DNA of 64,000 bases from SHVZ01 sp041906305 (GCA_041906305.1 JAYRJL010000005.1:124001-188000), one strand, 5' to 3'; shown: positions 42,201-49,523, counted from the first letter of the stretch. Notes: a model not told the origin generated them from the sequence alone. Translations and numbers: made by a program.

Positions 42201-43379
42201 CGAGGTCAGCGAGACGTTGTCGGCCGTGCGGCCGGGCCACGTTGTGCGGCCGAGCAGGTCCTTCGCCTCCACGCCCACCAGCTCGGTGGTGGCCCGGTTG
42301 ACCATCAGGTAGCGGCGGTCGCGGTCCTTCAGGTTGACCATGATCGGGATGGCGTCGATCACCGCATGCAGCATCTTCTCGCTGGCGCGGATCGCCTCTT
42401 CCGAGCGCACGCGATCGGTGATGTCGGTGATGGTACGGACCGAGCCGCCGCCGGGAAGCGAGGTGTTGCGGAACTCGAGATAGATGCCGTTGGGCCGGCG
42501 GCGGCGATAGACCTTCGGCAGGCCGTGCGTCACCGGCTGCGCCAGCATCCTTTCCCAGTCGGTCGGCCCGTCGGCCGGCGTCGGCTGCCCCTGGAACTCG
42601 CCGCGGTCGGCCAGCAGCTTCGAGGTCTGCTGGAGCGTGGGCTTGGTACGGAGATACGCCTCCGGCAAGTCGAGCAGCTCGGAGTAGCGCTGGTTGAAAC
42701 CGATCATGCGGTCCTGGGCATCGATGACGACGATGCCCTGGTCGACGTTGCGCATGATCTGGTCCATCAGCGCGAGCTGCTCGGCCTGGGCCTCCTCGGC
42801 ATGCTTGCGGTCCGTGGTGTCGACGTAGGTGCGCACGAAGCCGCCGCCCGGAAGCGGGATGCCGCGGACCTCGATCCACGATCCGTCGGGACGTTTGCGC
42901 TCGAAGGTGAAGGATTGCTCGGGCGTCGGGACCTGCTTCATCCGCGCCTTGACCTTCTCGTCCTCGGTCTCGCCGGCGACGTTCGGGTGCTCGCCCGAGC
43001 GCACCTGGTGGCGGACGATCTCGAACATCGAAGGATGGGTCGCCAGCAGCGAGTTCGGCAGCTTGAAGAGCTCGGCGTAGCGCCGGTTCCAGGCGACCAG
43101 CCGGCTCTCCCGGTCATGGACGGCGATCGCCTCGATCATGTTGTCGAGAACCGCGGACAGCACGCGGCGCTCGGCGTCGGGCCGGCGGATGAATCCGGCG
43201 AAGGCGGAAAGGCCGGCGGCGAGCAGGGCCGCGAGCCCGATCCATTCGCCCGTGCTGGCCGCCGGCTTGGTCAGCAGGCTGAACAGCGCGAAGGCGGCGA
43301 AGGCGGCGACGAAGGTGGACAGCGCGGCCCTGAGCGAATCGGTGGCCAAGGGTGCTGTGGCACGGACGATCGGACTCAT
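36279..43379 (-). CDS. Giant hybrid histidine kinase with 13 PAS units, two receivers and HPt
   Basis: The 2366-residue protein has two N-terminal membrane helices (about 20-38 and 46-63) with almost no periplasmic loop. Thirteen PAS-type units fill about residues 70-1700. Five share the NMDQG-type start (PAS_7-like), three share AIDAIP with KDRDRRYLM, and five share LLESSP/ILESSP starts. The kinase core has His1734 (MSHEIRTPMNG) and an ATPase with FGGTGLGLS. Receiver 1 has Asp2016, receiver 2 Asp2164, and the HPt domain His2312 (AHSIKGAARSAG). All phosphotransfer residues are present. The inputs are unknown and should be cytoplasmic. The 142-residue receiver downstream is the likely output. 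Confidence 0.95.
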   Translation of the reverse strand: MSPIVRATAPLATDSLRAALSTFVAAFAAFALFSLLTKPAASTGEWIGLAALLAAGLSAFAGFIRRPDAERRVLSAVLDNMIEAIAVHDRESRLVAWNRRYAELFKLPNSLLATHPSMFEIVRHQVRSGEHPNVAGETEDEKVKARMKQVPTPEQSFTFERKRPDGSWIEVRGIPLPGGGFVRTYVDTTDRKHAEEAQAEQLALMDQIMRNVDQGIVVIDAQDRMIGFNQRYSELLDLPEAYLRTKPTLQQTSKLLADRGEFQGQPTPADGPTDWERMLAQPVTHGLPKVYRRRRPNGIYLEFRNTSLPGGGSVRTITDITDRVRSEEAIRASEKMLHAVIDAIPIMVNLKDRDRRYLMVNRATTELVGVEAKDLLGRTTWPGRTADNVSLTSNRDVVAISSGEAQVYREQAGVDADGRPRHWVTSKTPIKDDAGNVTHVVTASYDITDLVRADESVRASERQLSAILDAIPISVVLKDRDRRYLMMNRATERMFGVTAADILGKTVWPGRTPEQSEQAEERDLQAIATGHQMVYEENFTGKDRDGRPIYWMTAKTAIKDESGKITHIVSTSYDVTEQRRAAEAVRESEQLLQAVIDAVPVTISVKDHGLRYRMINRYMADLFGFEATDVIGMTGWDDQSGDHATRSQVRDREVLATGETIGFYEEALTDSEGNRREWLTTKVPIIGDLGEVSYIVTAGYEISDLKRAERDVREREQQIRSLLESSPIGVTMTRRDGSLKFWNARYLEYINRLTKKPIEQIDVRDFYRKPGDREAVIAELKLNGRVRDIEIECVDLQGDPLWVSSSLDQIEFEGERVTLGWFYEVTELKEAEKRLRESEHRLRTVLESSPIAVSISTETGRSVFRNQSIFDLYGYSIDESLRSNTADFYLYPSDRQRLLDELHRNGKVTGAEVPLKRRDGSIFWVLVFWQPIEVDGEPGIVAWLVDQTERRRAADELASKTAVLEAVLENMDQGITMYDSDLRVVAWNRKFSDLTGLQYDFLAGRPDHVDIMMKLGPSETGVDGPELERLAREHAERVRATTQPRISVRRRPSGMVLETRTTPVAGGGFVRTYTDVTEIKAAERKVAESEQRLRTILESSPVGVSMSHIDGRRIFANKAFADLYGMTQAEIAEANAGDFYVDHEFRRGLHERFKRDGFLPGTDILQRRRDGSMFWTYSLWQRLDIDGENILVAWSYDLTAQKRQAQELADKTSVLEAVLDNMDQGITMYDADLRLVAWNRRYSELAGIPEELLAGRPSHADLVRFLGPSEAGVDGEDLEELARIRTAKILATTAPRVSMRRKPNGMMLETRTTPVAGGGYVRTYTDVTEIKAAELKVAESEHRLRTILQSSPVGFAISQLDGGRVFTNRAYADLYGLTPDEVMTTNALDFYVNPEDRKPLIDRLKRDGQVAGIELHQKRKDGTPFWCLSFWQEIDIGGEASTVVWTLDLTERKRQAEQLAHQAQILTATLENMDQGIAMFDAEHKMVAWNRLFAEGVHLPPEFFDGKKSYDDIIRHLGPTEYGLRTSEQIEGYIRRHREHIASLTSSHLNTHHRPDGEYIDIRTSPMPGGGFVRTYTNVTELKLAEQRLRESENRLRSLLESSPLAVSLQTFSGKRLFTNEAFAALYGLSRDKSIEADPMDYYVNPDDRAGLVERMKSEDRIPGVEIEFRRADDSRFWAYMLWQRLTIDGEDSFVTWAYDVTERRRYNEELTKTRDAAEQASRAKSSFLATMSHEIRTPMNGVLGLLELLQQSQLTAEQQEMAAVIGESASALLKIIDDILDFSKIEAGKLEVEQVPLALLTLVEGVAETLAAAARKKALAMVTFVDPEVPDVVRGDPVRLRQILFNLIGNAIKFTEKGQVSIETVPSPDRPGMILFRIVDTGIGLTPEGRARLFQAFMQADDSTTRKFGGTGLGLSICKRLAENMGGDITVESEFGVGSTFTVTLPLPTEPADAPHRRQLDGVSVLVVEDDPTMRTVLARYLGAEGAQVEWVDSAEAALSRLRGRGAKVDVLVVDYKLPGIDGFALRQQIAESQKLAGIGMVLVTAYDDRGQRRRALEAGFKAYLTKPVRRAVLLRAIEIALGRVEADEGNADEAPVDRGAPADRNLALAEGRLILVAEDNPTNQMLVRRQLERLGYAADIVADGRQGIDAYASVPYGMVITDCHMPVMDGFELTQKIRDLEHLSGRQRVPIVALTANVLQGEAERCLAAGMDDYLGKPVRLGRLAETIQRWLPKAAAATATEARTDEPEAKALAANAPIDTAHLIEMFGEIDDVARATLATFLGSSRELVRAVIAQLATGDLASAGKSAHSIKGAARSAGAFPLAEIASGIEQAAKGDDMAEARSLSTGLAAELARVEAEVKRI
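39328..39457. repeat. Internal DNA repeat in the giant kinase gene, copy 1
   Basis: These 130 bases match 40081-40210 with 10 mismatches by my alignment (about 92% identity). The offset of 753 bases equals 251 codons. The repeated stretch encodes the junction of the two PAS domains in a repeat unit (GGGYVRTYTDVTEIKAA to HRLRTILQSSPVG), which indicates duplication of a 251-residue two-PAS module. Confidence 0.75.
40081..40210. repeat. Internal DNA repeat in the giant kinase gene, copy 2
   Basis: Second copy of the sequence at 39328-39457, 753 bases away and in the same reading frame. The corresponding protein segment reads GGGFVRTYTDVTEIKAA followed by QRLRTILESSPVG. Confidence 0.75.
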
Positions 43380-43490
43380 TTCAGGCGACTCCCCGAGAGG
43401 GCTGCGAGGCTAGCATTGCCGTTGCAGCGCAAGCCACTGGCGCAGAGCCCGCCGGCCGGGCTAAGAACGATCAGCTACGGACACGAGCCC

Positions 43491-44033
43491 ATGCCCCGCC
43501 TATTCGTCGCCCTGCCGCTGCCCGAGGACGTCCGCGAACGTCTGGGCCTGCTCGCGGGCGGGGTGCCGGGCGCACGCTGGGTCGATCCCGAGAACCTGCA
43601 CCTGACGTTGCGGTTCATCGGCGAGGTCGACGGGGGCTGGGCCGAGGACGTGATCTCCGCTCTCGCCGGGGTCAGCGCCAAGCCGTTCGACCTGACGCTC
43701 GCCGGCGTCGGCCATTGGGGCACCAAGGAACGGGCGAACGTGATCTGGGCCGGCGTGGAGAAGAATCCGGGCCTGACCCACCTGCAGAGCAAGATCGAGT
43801 CGGCGCTGGTCCGGCTCGGGCTCGAGCCCGAGGGGCGGAAGTTCTCGCCGCACGTGACCCTGGCCCGGCTCTCCGGCAGCCCCGCCGCCCGCGTGGCGAA
43901 GTTCATCGCCGACTACAACCTGTTCCGGCTGCCGCCCTTCAAGGTGACGGCCTTCACGCTGTTCTCGAGCTTCCTTTCGCGCGGCGGCGCGATCTATACG
44001 CCCGAAGTCGAGTATGCGCTCCTCGGCACTTGA
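43491..44033 (+). CDS. thpR: RNA 2',3'-cyclic phosphodiesterase (ThpR/LigT-like)
   Basis: The 180-residue protein has the two HxT motifs of the 2H phosphoesterase superfamily, His37-Leu-Thr39 (LHLTLRFIGE) and His121-Val-Thr123 (SPHVTLARL). It opens 2',3'-cyclic phosphate ends of RNA to 2'-phosphate. The start RLFVALPLPEDVRERL is typical of ThpR. The ATG at 43491 has no clear ribosome binding site. It overlaps the sirtuin gene by 20 bases and diverges from the giant kinase gene. Confidence 0.92.
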   Translation: MPRLFVALPLPEDVRERLGLLAGGVPGARWVDPENLHLTLRFIGEVDGGWAEDVISALAGVSAKPFDLTLAGVGHWGTKERANVIWAGVEKNPGLTHLQSKIESALVRLGLEPEGRKFSPHVTLARLSGSPAARVAKFIADYNLFRLPPFKVTAFTLFSSFLSRGGAIYTPEVEYALLGT

Positions 44034-44754
44034 GGGGATCCGGCCCGACGCCGGCTCGCTCATCGTCGTCCTGACCGGCGCTGGGATTTCCAAGGAATCC
44101 GGGCTCGACACCTTCCGCGACGCCGACGGCATCTGGTCGAAGGTGCGGATCGAGGACGTCGCCACCTACGAGGCCTTCGTCAAGGATCCGAGGCGCGTCC
44201 ACGCCTTCTACAACGAGCGTCGCCGCGGGCTGCTCGGCGCCGGCGTCCAGCCCAACGCCGCTCACGCGGCGCTGGCCAGGCTCGAGCGCGAATGGCCGGG
44301 CGAGGTCCTGGTCGTGACCCAGAACATCGACAACCTGCACGAACGCGCAGGCACGACGAAGCTCATCCATATGCATGGCGAGCTGCTGAAGGCGGAGTGC
44401 GAGCATTGCCGCTCCATCCTCGTCTGGCACGAGGACATGTCGCGCGACATGCGCTGCGACATCTGCGGGCGTGCCGCCGGGCTTCGCCCGCATGTCGTCT
44501 GGTTCGGCGAGATGCCGCTGGAGATGGACCGGATCGGCGAGGCGCTCGACCGCGCCGGGCTCTTCGTCTCGATCGGGACCTCGGGCAACGTCTATCCGGC
44601 GGCGGGCTTCGTCTCCGAGACTCGTGCGCGCGGCACGCCCTCGGTCGAGCTGAACCTCGAGCCGTCGGAAGGGGCCAGCCTCTTCACCCATGCGATCCAC
44701 GGGCCCGCGAGCCAGGTGGTCCCGGCCTTCGTGGACGACCTGCTGAAGAGATGA
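44014..44754 (+). CDS. cobB: Sir2-family NAD-dependent deacylase (CobB type)
   Basis: The 246-residue sirtuin has the NAD motif LTGAGISKESG, TQNIDNLH and catalytic His121 (MHGE). Four cysteines (129, 132, 148 and 151) bind zinc. Tyr66 and Arg69 in FYNERR match the YxxR pair that marks desuccinylase-active sirtuins such as CobB and SIRT5. The product removes acetyl or succinyl groups from lysines using NAD. Its start is inside the ThpR gene and its stop overlaps the uracil-DNA glycosylase gene, a tight operon. Confidence 0.93.
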   Translation: MRSSALEGIRPDAGSLIVVLTGAGISKESGLDTFRDADGIWSKVRIEDVATYEAFVKDPRRVHAFYNERRRGLLGAGVQPNAAHAALARLEREWPGEVLVVTQNIDNLHERAGTTKLIHMHGELLKAECEHCRSILVWHEDMSRDMRCDICGRAAGLRPHVVWFGEMPLEMDRIGEALDRAGLFVSIGTSGNVYPAAGFVSETRARGTPSVELNLEPSEGASLFTHAIHGPASQVVPAFVDDLLKR

Positions 44755-45335
44755 CGGCGGCGCTCGACCGCCTGCTGGCGGAGATCCGCGCCTGCCGGAT
44801 CTGCGCGGAGCACCTGCCGCTGGGTCCGCGGCCGACGCTGCAGGCCGGAACCAAGGCGCGGATCCTGATCGTCGGCCAGGCGCCGGGGACGCGGGTCCAC
44901 GCGACCGGCATCCCGTTCAACGATCCGTCCGGCGATCGCCTGCGCGACTGGCTCGGCATCGGCCGTGACGTCTTCTACGACCGCGACCGCATCGCGCTGG
45001 TGCCGGAGGGCTTCTGCTATCCCGGGAAGGGCAGGGGCGGCGACCTGCCGCCGCGTCCCGAATGCGCGCCGGCCTGGGCCGGGAAGGTGCGGGGCCACAT
45101 GCCGGGCATCAGGCTGACCTTGCTGGTCGGGCAGTACGCACAGGCGCGGTACCTCGGCGACCGCCGCCGCGAGACGCTGGCGGCGACGGCCGAGGCGTAC
45201 GAGGACTACCTGCCCGAGTTCTGGCCGATCCCGCATCCGAGCCCGCGCAACCTGCTCTGGCTCAGGCGGAACCCGTGGTTCGAGCGCCAGGTGGTGCCGG
45301 CGCTCAAGGAGACGGTGCGCGCTCTTCTAGTGTGA
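44751..45335 (+). CDS. Uracil-DNA glycosylase family protein
   Basis: The 194-residue protein has CRIC near the start, ILIVGQAPGTRVHATGIPFNDPSGDRLRDWLGI, matching the GQAPG and DPSGxxL pattern of the uracil-DNA glycosylase superfamily, and IPHPSPRNL with the C-terminal histidine loop. Only two cysteines sit near the N-terminus, so a complete iron-sulphur site is doubtful. Substrate specificity is not certain. The ATG overlaps the sirtuin stop in ATGA. The 3' end overlaps the convergent stress-protein gene by 9 bases. Confidence 0.85.
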   Translation: MTAALDRLLAEIRACRICAEHLPLGPRPTLQAGTKARILIVGQAPGTRVHATGIPFNDPSGDRLRDWLGIGRDVFYDRDRIALVPEGFCYPGKGRGGDLPPRPECAPAWAGKVRGHMPGIRLTLLVGQYAQARYLGDRRRETLAATAEAYEDYLPEFWPIPHPSPRNLLWLRRNPWFERQVVPALKETVRALLV

Positions 45336-46109
45336 GAGCAAGACGGGGATCTTCGCGTCCTTGAGCGCGGTCTCGGTGGCGCCGCCCAGCACCCATTCGC
45401 GGAAGCGCGAATGGCCGTAGGCGCCCATCACCAGCAGGTCGGCACCGACGGCATGCGCCTCCTCGAGGAGCATGTCGCCGACATGGCGGCTCTCCGAGCG
45501 GCGCTCGCGTACCTCGACCTTGAGCCCGTGGCGACCGAGCGTGCGGGCGAGATCGGCGCCGATCGGCTTGCCGTCCGGCGGATCGACGACCAGCACGACC
45601 GGCTCGGTTCCTTCCATCAGCGGCAGCGCGTCGCGCACCGCATGGGTCGCCTCGCGGCTACCGTTCCAGGCGATCAGCGCGCGCCTGGGCGTGCCCGGCG
45701 TCGCCTGGTCGGGGAAGGCCAGCACCGGCGTCGCCGAGGTGAACACGAGGTCGTGGGCGAGGTCGGGGGAGGCGATGACGAGGTCGGAATAGCGGGCACG
45801 GACACCCGCATGGCTCGCCTCGTTGCCTTCCTCGGCATACCACTCGATCGCCATGCCCGCCTTGGCGGCCTCGCTTCGCACCATCGCCTCGACGGCGCGG
45901 GCGCGGTCCTCGGACTCGCGCTGCTGGGCCTCGATCAGGGCTACCGGCATCTCGCCCCCCGGCGCGATCGCGTATGTCGCCAGCATCGGCCTGACGTGGA
46001 GCGCGGCGATCTGCGCGCCGTGACGCTGCGCCAATGCCACCGCCTCGGCGATGCGGCCGCGGTCACCCTCGCTGCCGGAGACGGCGACCAGGATGTGCTT
46101 GATGGTCAT
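45327..46109 (-). CDS. Universal stress protein, tandem UspA domains
   Basis: The 260-residue protein has a first UspA unit (HILVAVSGSEGDRGRIAEAV) and a second one ending in ADLLVMGAYGHSRFREWVLGGATETAL, the G-2x-G-9x-G-S/T ATP-binding motif. The first half lacks a full ATP motif. Such two-unit proteins bind nucleotides and aid stress survival. GAGGAG lies 8 bases before the ATG. In many alphaproteobacteria these genes are under FNR/FixK control; no box is visible in the gap upstream here. Confidence 0.9.
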   Translation of the reverse strand: MTIKHILVAVSGSEGDRGRIAEAVALAQRHGAQIAALHVRPMLATYAIAPGGEMPVALIEAQQRESEDRARAVEAMVRSEAAKAGMAIEWYAEEGNEASHAGVRARYSDLVIASPDLAHDLVFTSATPVLAFPDQATPGTPRRALIAWNGSREATHAVRDALPLMEGTEPVVLVVDPPDGKPIGADLARTLGRHGLKVEVRERRSESRHVGDMLLEEAHAVGADLLVMGAYGHSRFREWVLGGATETALKDAKIPVLLSH

Positions 46110-46255
46110 GATTGGGCTCCTCTTCTCGGCATCTTCCAAGAAAGGCCGGAGAGGCGCGTACGTTCCCAGGTACCGCAATTTGCCGCCATGGGTTTGGAGG
46201 CCCCGGGCCGCACCGGCTATAAACATGGGCAAATAAGCCGTCAGGGAGGAATCCA

Positions 46256-47275
46256 ATGTTCGACGCGACGCTCGCCGGCAGCCTGCCGAAGCCGTTCTGG
46301 CTGGCCGAGACCAACAAGCTGTGGCCGCAATGGAAGGCCGAGGGCCGCGACCTGGATGCGGCCAAGCGCGACGCGACCTTGCTCTGGCTGAAGACTCAGG
46401 AGGATGCCGGCCTCGACATCGTCTCGGACGGGGAACAGTCCCGCCAGCACTTCGTCCACGGCTTCCTCGAATTCGTCGACGGCATCGACCGCCAGAACAA
46501 GGTCGAGATGGGCATCCGCAACAACCGCTACGCGGCGATGGTGCCGCAGGTGCGCGACAAGCTCGCCATGAAGGGCCGCGCCCATGCGACCGAGGCGAAG
46601 CTCGCGCGAGCGCACACGAAGAAGAAGCTCAAGTTCACGCTGCCGGGACCGATGACGATCGTCGACACCGTCGCCGACCGCTACTACGGCAACCGCGAGA
46701 AGATGGCGATGGCCTTCGCCGAGCTCCTGAACCAGGAGGCGCGCGCGCTCGAGGCCGACGGCGTCGACGTGATCCAGTTCGACGAGCCGGCGTTCAACGC
46801 CTTCACCGAGGAAGCCTCGACCTGGGGCATCGAATGCCTGCACCGGGCGACCGAGGGCCTGACCTGCACGACCTGCGTGCACATCTGCTACGGCTACGGC
46901 ATCAAGCAGAACATCGACTGGAAGAAGTCGCTCGGCAGCGAGTGGCGCCAGTACGAGTCCTTCTTCCCGGCGCTGGCCAAGAGCAGGATCAAGCAGGTCT
47001 CGCTCGAATGCACCCATTCGCGCGTGCCGCCCGACCTGATGCGGCTGCTCGAGGGCAAGGACGTGCTGGTCGGCGTGATCGACGTCGCCTCCGACACGGT
47101 CGAGACGCCGGAAGAGGTCGCCGACACGATCGGGCTCGCGCTCAAGTTCGTGCCGAAGGAGCACCTGCAGCCCTGCACCAATTGCGGCCTCGCCCCGATG
47201 GACCGCGAGATCGCCGTGAGGAAGCTGGAGGCGCTCGGCGCCGGCACGCGCCTCGCCCGCCAGCGCTACGCCTGA
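46256..47275 (+). CDS. MetE C-terminal-like methyltransferase (core-MetE type)
   Basis: The 339-residue protein resembles only the C-terminal catalytic barrel of cobalamin-independent methionine synthase. It shows LPGPMTIVDT, DVIQFDEPAFN, a VHICYG zinc histidine/cysteine pair, and TNCGLAPM with the third cysteine. The N-terminal folate-binding half of MetE is missing. Such short proteins transfer methyl groups in alternative methionine synthesis or demethylation; the donor is unknown. A GGGAGGA lies before the ATG. The M81 peptidase gene follows after 23 bases. Confidence 0.82.
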   Translation: MFDATLAGSLPKPFWLAETNKLWPQWKAEGRDLDAAKRDATLLWLKTQEDAGLDIVSDGEQSRQHFVHGFLEFVDGIDRQNKVEMGIRNNRYAAMVPQVRDKLAMKGRAHATEAKLARAHTKKKLKFTLPGPMTIVDTVADRYYGNREKMAMAFAELLNQEARALEADGVDVIQFDEPAFNAFTEEASTWGIECLHRATEGLTCTTCVHICYGYGIKQNIDWKKSLGSEWRQYESFFPALAKSRIKQVSLECTHSRVPPDLMRLLEGKDVLVGVIDVASDTVETPEEVADTIGLALKFVPKEHLQPCTNCGLAPMDREIAVRKLEALGAGTRLARQRYA

Positions 47276-47298
47276 ACGTCTTTTACCTAGGATAACCC

Positions 47299-48780
47299 AT
47301 GCGCATCGCCGTCCTGCACTTCTCGCACGAGACCGTCACCTTCCTTAACTCCGACACGACGGTCGACGACTTCATCTACCAGGGCTCGCCCGCGGCCGGA
47401 GAGTCGCTGCTGCAGTCGCAGCCGCGCTCCTACATCGGCGGCTTCGTCAAGGTCGCGCGCGAGTTCGACGGCGTCGAGCTGGTCGGCATCGAGTCGCCGC
47501 TGTTCCCGAAGCGCGGCACCGCGTCCGGCTGGGTCACGACCGAGGCGTTCGAGCGCTTCCTCGGCAAGATGGTCTCGGAGCTGAAGGCGAAGGGGCCGTT
47601 CGACGGCGTCTACTTGGCTCTGCACGGCGCCATGGCGGTGCGCAACGTGGCGAAGCCCGAGGCCGAGATCGCGCGCCGGGTGCGCGCCGTGGTCGGCAGG
47701 AAGGCCTTCATCGTCGGCACCTTCGATCCGCATGCCAACGAGGACAAGGAGTTCCTCGAGGCCGCCGACATGGCGTTCTGCGTGAAGTACTTCCCCCACT
47801 ACGACGAGTACCTGCAGGGCGAGCGGGCCGCGCGCATGCTGGTCCGCGCGATCCGCGGCGACTACAAGCCGGCGACGGTGACGATCAAGGTGCCGATCGC
47901 GACGCCGACCGTGATGCAGTGGACCGGCGCCTCGCCGTGGATGGACCTGGTGCAGCGGGCGCTGGTCTGGGAGGCGCGCGAGCCCGACGTCTACGTCAAC
48001 GTCATGTTCAGCTTCCCGTGGTCCGACGTGGTCGACTTCGGCATCACCATCCAGGCGATGACCAACGGCAAGCCGGACCTCGCGAAGAAGATCGGCGACG
48101 AGATCGCCGAGTTCACCTGGCGCAAGCGCGAGGACCTGGTAAAGGCGGCGAAGATCCACCTGATGCCGGACGGCGTGGCGCTGGCGAAGAAGGCCTGCGA
48201 AGCCGGACAGACACCGGTCGTGCTCGCCGATCACAGCGACCGTTCGGGTGCCGGCACCTGGCTGCTCGAGCAGGTGATCCAGCAGGGCCTCAAGAAGACG
48301 CTGGTCGCGACGCTCGCCGACGAGGAGGCCTGCGCGAAATCGGCGTCGGCGAAGGTCGGCGACGCCTTTGACATGGCAGTCGGCGGGAAGCTCGACGTGT
48401 CTGCCGGTCAGCCGGTCCGCATCAAGGGAAGGATCAAGCACGTCATCGAGACCCAGGGCCGCCGCAACGGGCCCGGTCAGCGCTGGATCGCGGTCGACAT
48501 CGGCGACGGGAATACCGTGGTGCTCTCGCCGTATCTCGTGCAGATCATGGAAGTCGACACGCTGCGCGACAACGGGCTCGATCCCGACTCCTACGACGTG
48601 ATCGCGATCAAGTCGCGCGCGCATTTCCGCCGCGGGTTCGACGACAACGGCTATGCGAAGACCATCCTGCTGGTCGAGCCGCTCGAGCCGTTCCTGGGTA
48701 CCGTCAGGCTCGACGCGCTGCCGTACAAGCATGCGGACCTGAAGAAGTTCTATCCCTACGGCGACCCGCAGTTCCCTTAG
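47299..48780 (+). CDS. M81 (MlrC) family metallopeptidase
   Basis: The 493-residue protein has the M81/MlrC layout: an N-terminal domain with LHFSHETVTF, VYLALHGAMAV and GTFDPHANEDKEF, which carry the metal-binding acid and histidine residues, then a C-terminal MlrC domain with ADHSDRSGAGTW. MlrC of Sphingomonas degrades microcystin peptides; relatives act on other substrates, possibly non-peptidic. No signal peptide is present. It forms a probable operon with the MetE-like gene. Confidence 0.88.
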   Translation: MRIAVLHFSHETVTFLNSDTTVDDFIYQGSPAAGESLLQSQPRSYIGGFVKVAREFDGVELVGIESPLFPKRGTASGWVTTEAFERFLGKMVSELKAKGPFDGVYLALHGAMAVRNVAKPEAEIARRVRAVVGRKAFIVGTFDPHANEDKEFLEAADMAFCVKYFPHYDEYLQGERAARMLVRAIRGDYKPATVTIKVPIATPTVMQWTGASPWMDLVQRALVWEAREPDVYVNVMFSFPWSDVVDFGITIQAMTNGKPDLAKKIGDEIAEFTWRKREDLVKAAKIHLMPDGVALAKKACEAGQTPVVLADHSDRSGAGTWLLEQVIQQGLKKTLVATLADEEACAKSASAKVGDAFDMAVGGKLDVSAGQPVRIKGRIKHVIETQGRRNGPGQRWIAVDIGDGNTVVLSPYLVQIMEVDTLRDNGLDPDSYDVIAIKSRAHFRRGFDDNGYAKTILLVEPLEPFLGTVRLDALPYKHADLKKFYPYGDPQFP

Positions 48781-49100
48781 CCAGAGTCGCGATTCCGGCT
48801 CGACGTCATCGCGCCGTCGTGCACGGCGGATCGGCGGGACGAGCTGCGGCAAGACGCCCGCGAAGCAGACGATCTGGTCGTCAGGGCGCCAAGGATAGCG
48901 CGCGCATATCCGAATCCGGGTGGACCGGAGCCCGAGACCTGATCGCACCGCACCTGTCGCGACAGGCGATTTCGCTCGGTTCCGCTGCACGGCATTGGGG
49001 GGCTTCGGGTGAGGCCGCCATTGCTTCCCCCCGGCCGCCCCGATACATTTCCAGAAGGGAAAATCTCGAAAAACTGCGTTTCCGGTGGGGGGAATCGATC
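48781..49100. other. 320-base intergenic region upstream of the chemosensory operon
   Basis: No gene is visible here on either strand. It contains the perfect palindrome described separately at 48953-48966, several G-runs, and a G-rich ribosome binding site just before the DUF4399 ATG at 49101. I found no clear sigma-70 or sigma-54 promoter. Confidence 0.5.
48953..48966. promoter_or_regulatory. 14-bp perfect palindrome CCTGTCGCGACAGG
   Basis: A perfect palindrome lies in the 320-base intergenic region before the chemosensory operon, about 135 bases upstream of its first ATG. Its position suggests an operator, but no regulator is known for it. Confidence 0.35.
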
Positions 49101-49523
49101 ATGTTTAATCTGCGTGTCGCCTTTGCGGCGATGCTGTTGGCGTCCGTCAGCCTGACCGCGACGGCCCAGATCGCCGGCCCGCCCGGCGCCAAGGTCTATT
49201 TCATCGAACCCGCCGACGGCGCCTCGGTGAAGAGCCCCGTGAAGGTCAAGTTCGGTCTCACGGGCATGGGCGTTGCTCCCGCCCTCGTCGATTGGCCGAA
49301 CACCGGCCACCACCATCTGCTGGTCGACCGCGACGCGCTCCCGCCCGGTTCGGCGATCCCGAACGATGCCACGTCGATCCATTTCGGCGGCGGCCAGACC
49401 GAGACGGAGATCACGCTCGCGCCCGGGAAGCACACGCTTCAGCTCCAGATCGGCGATCACCAGCACGTCCCGCACCTGCCGTCGATCGAGTCCGCGAAGA
49501 TCACCATCACCGTCGTTCCGTAA
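49101..49523 (+). CDS. DUF4399 periplasmic protein
   Basis: The 140-residue protein has a signal peptide (residues 1-22, ATAQI) and the DUF4399 core: KVYFIEPADGASVKSPVKVKFGLTGMGV, then NTGHHHLLVD and HFGGGQTE. The histidine cluster could bind metal, but no metal role is established for the family. The stop is 11 bases before the methyl-accepting protein, so it is probably the first gene of the chemosensory operon, and could be a ligand-binding partner of the receptor (inference). Confidence 0.85.
   Translation: MFNLRVAFAAMLLASVSLTATAQIAGPPGAKVYFIEPADGASVKSPVKVKFGLTGMGVAPALVDWPNTGHHHLLVDRDALPPGSAIPNDATSIHFGGGQTETEITLAPGKHTLQLQIGDHQHVPHLPSIESAKITITVVP

Noticed and set aside
44014..44754. Anti-phage role for the sirtuin
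   Set aside because: The gene is a short zinc-containing CobB-type deacylase and not a defence-type SIR2 with extra effector domains.
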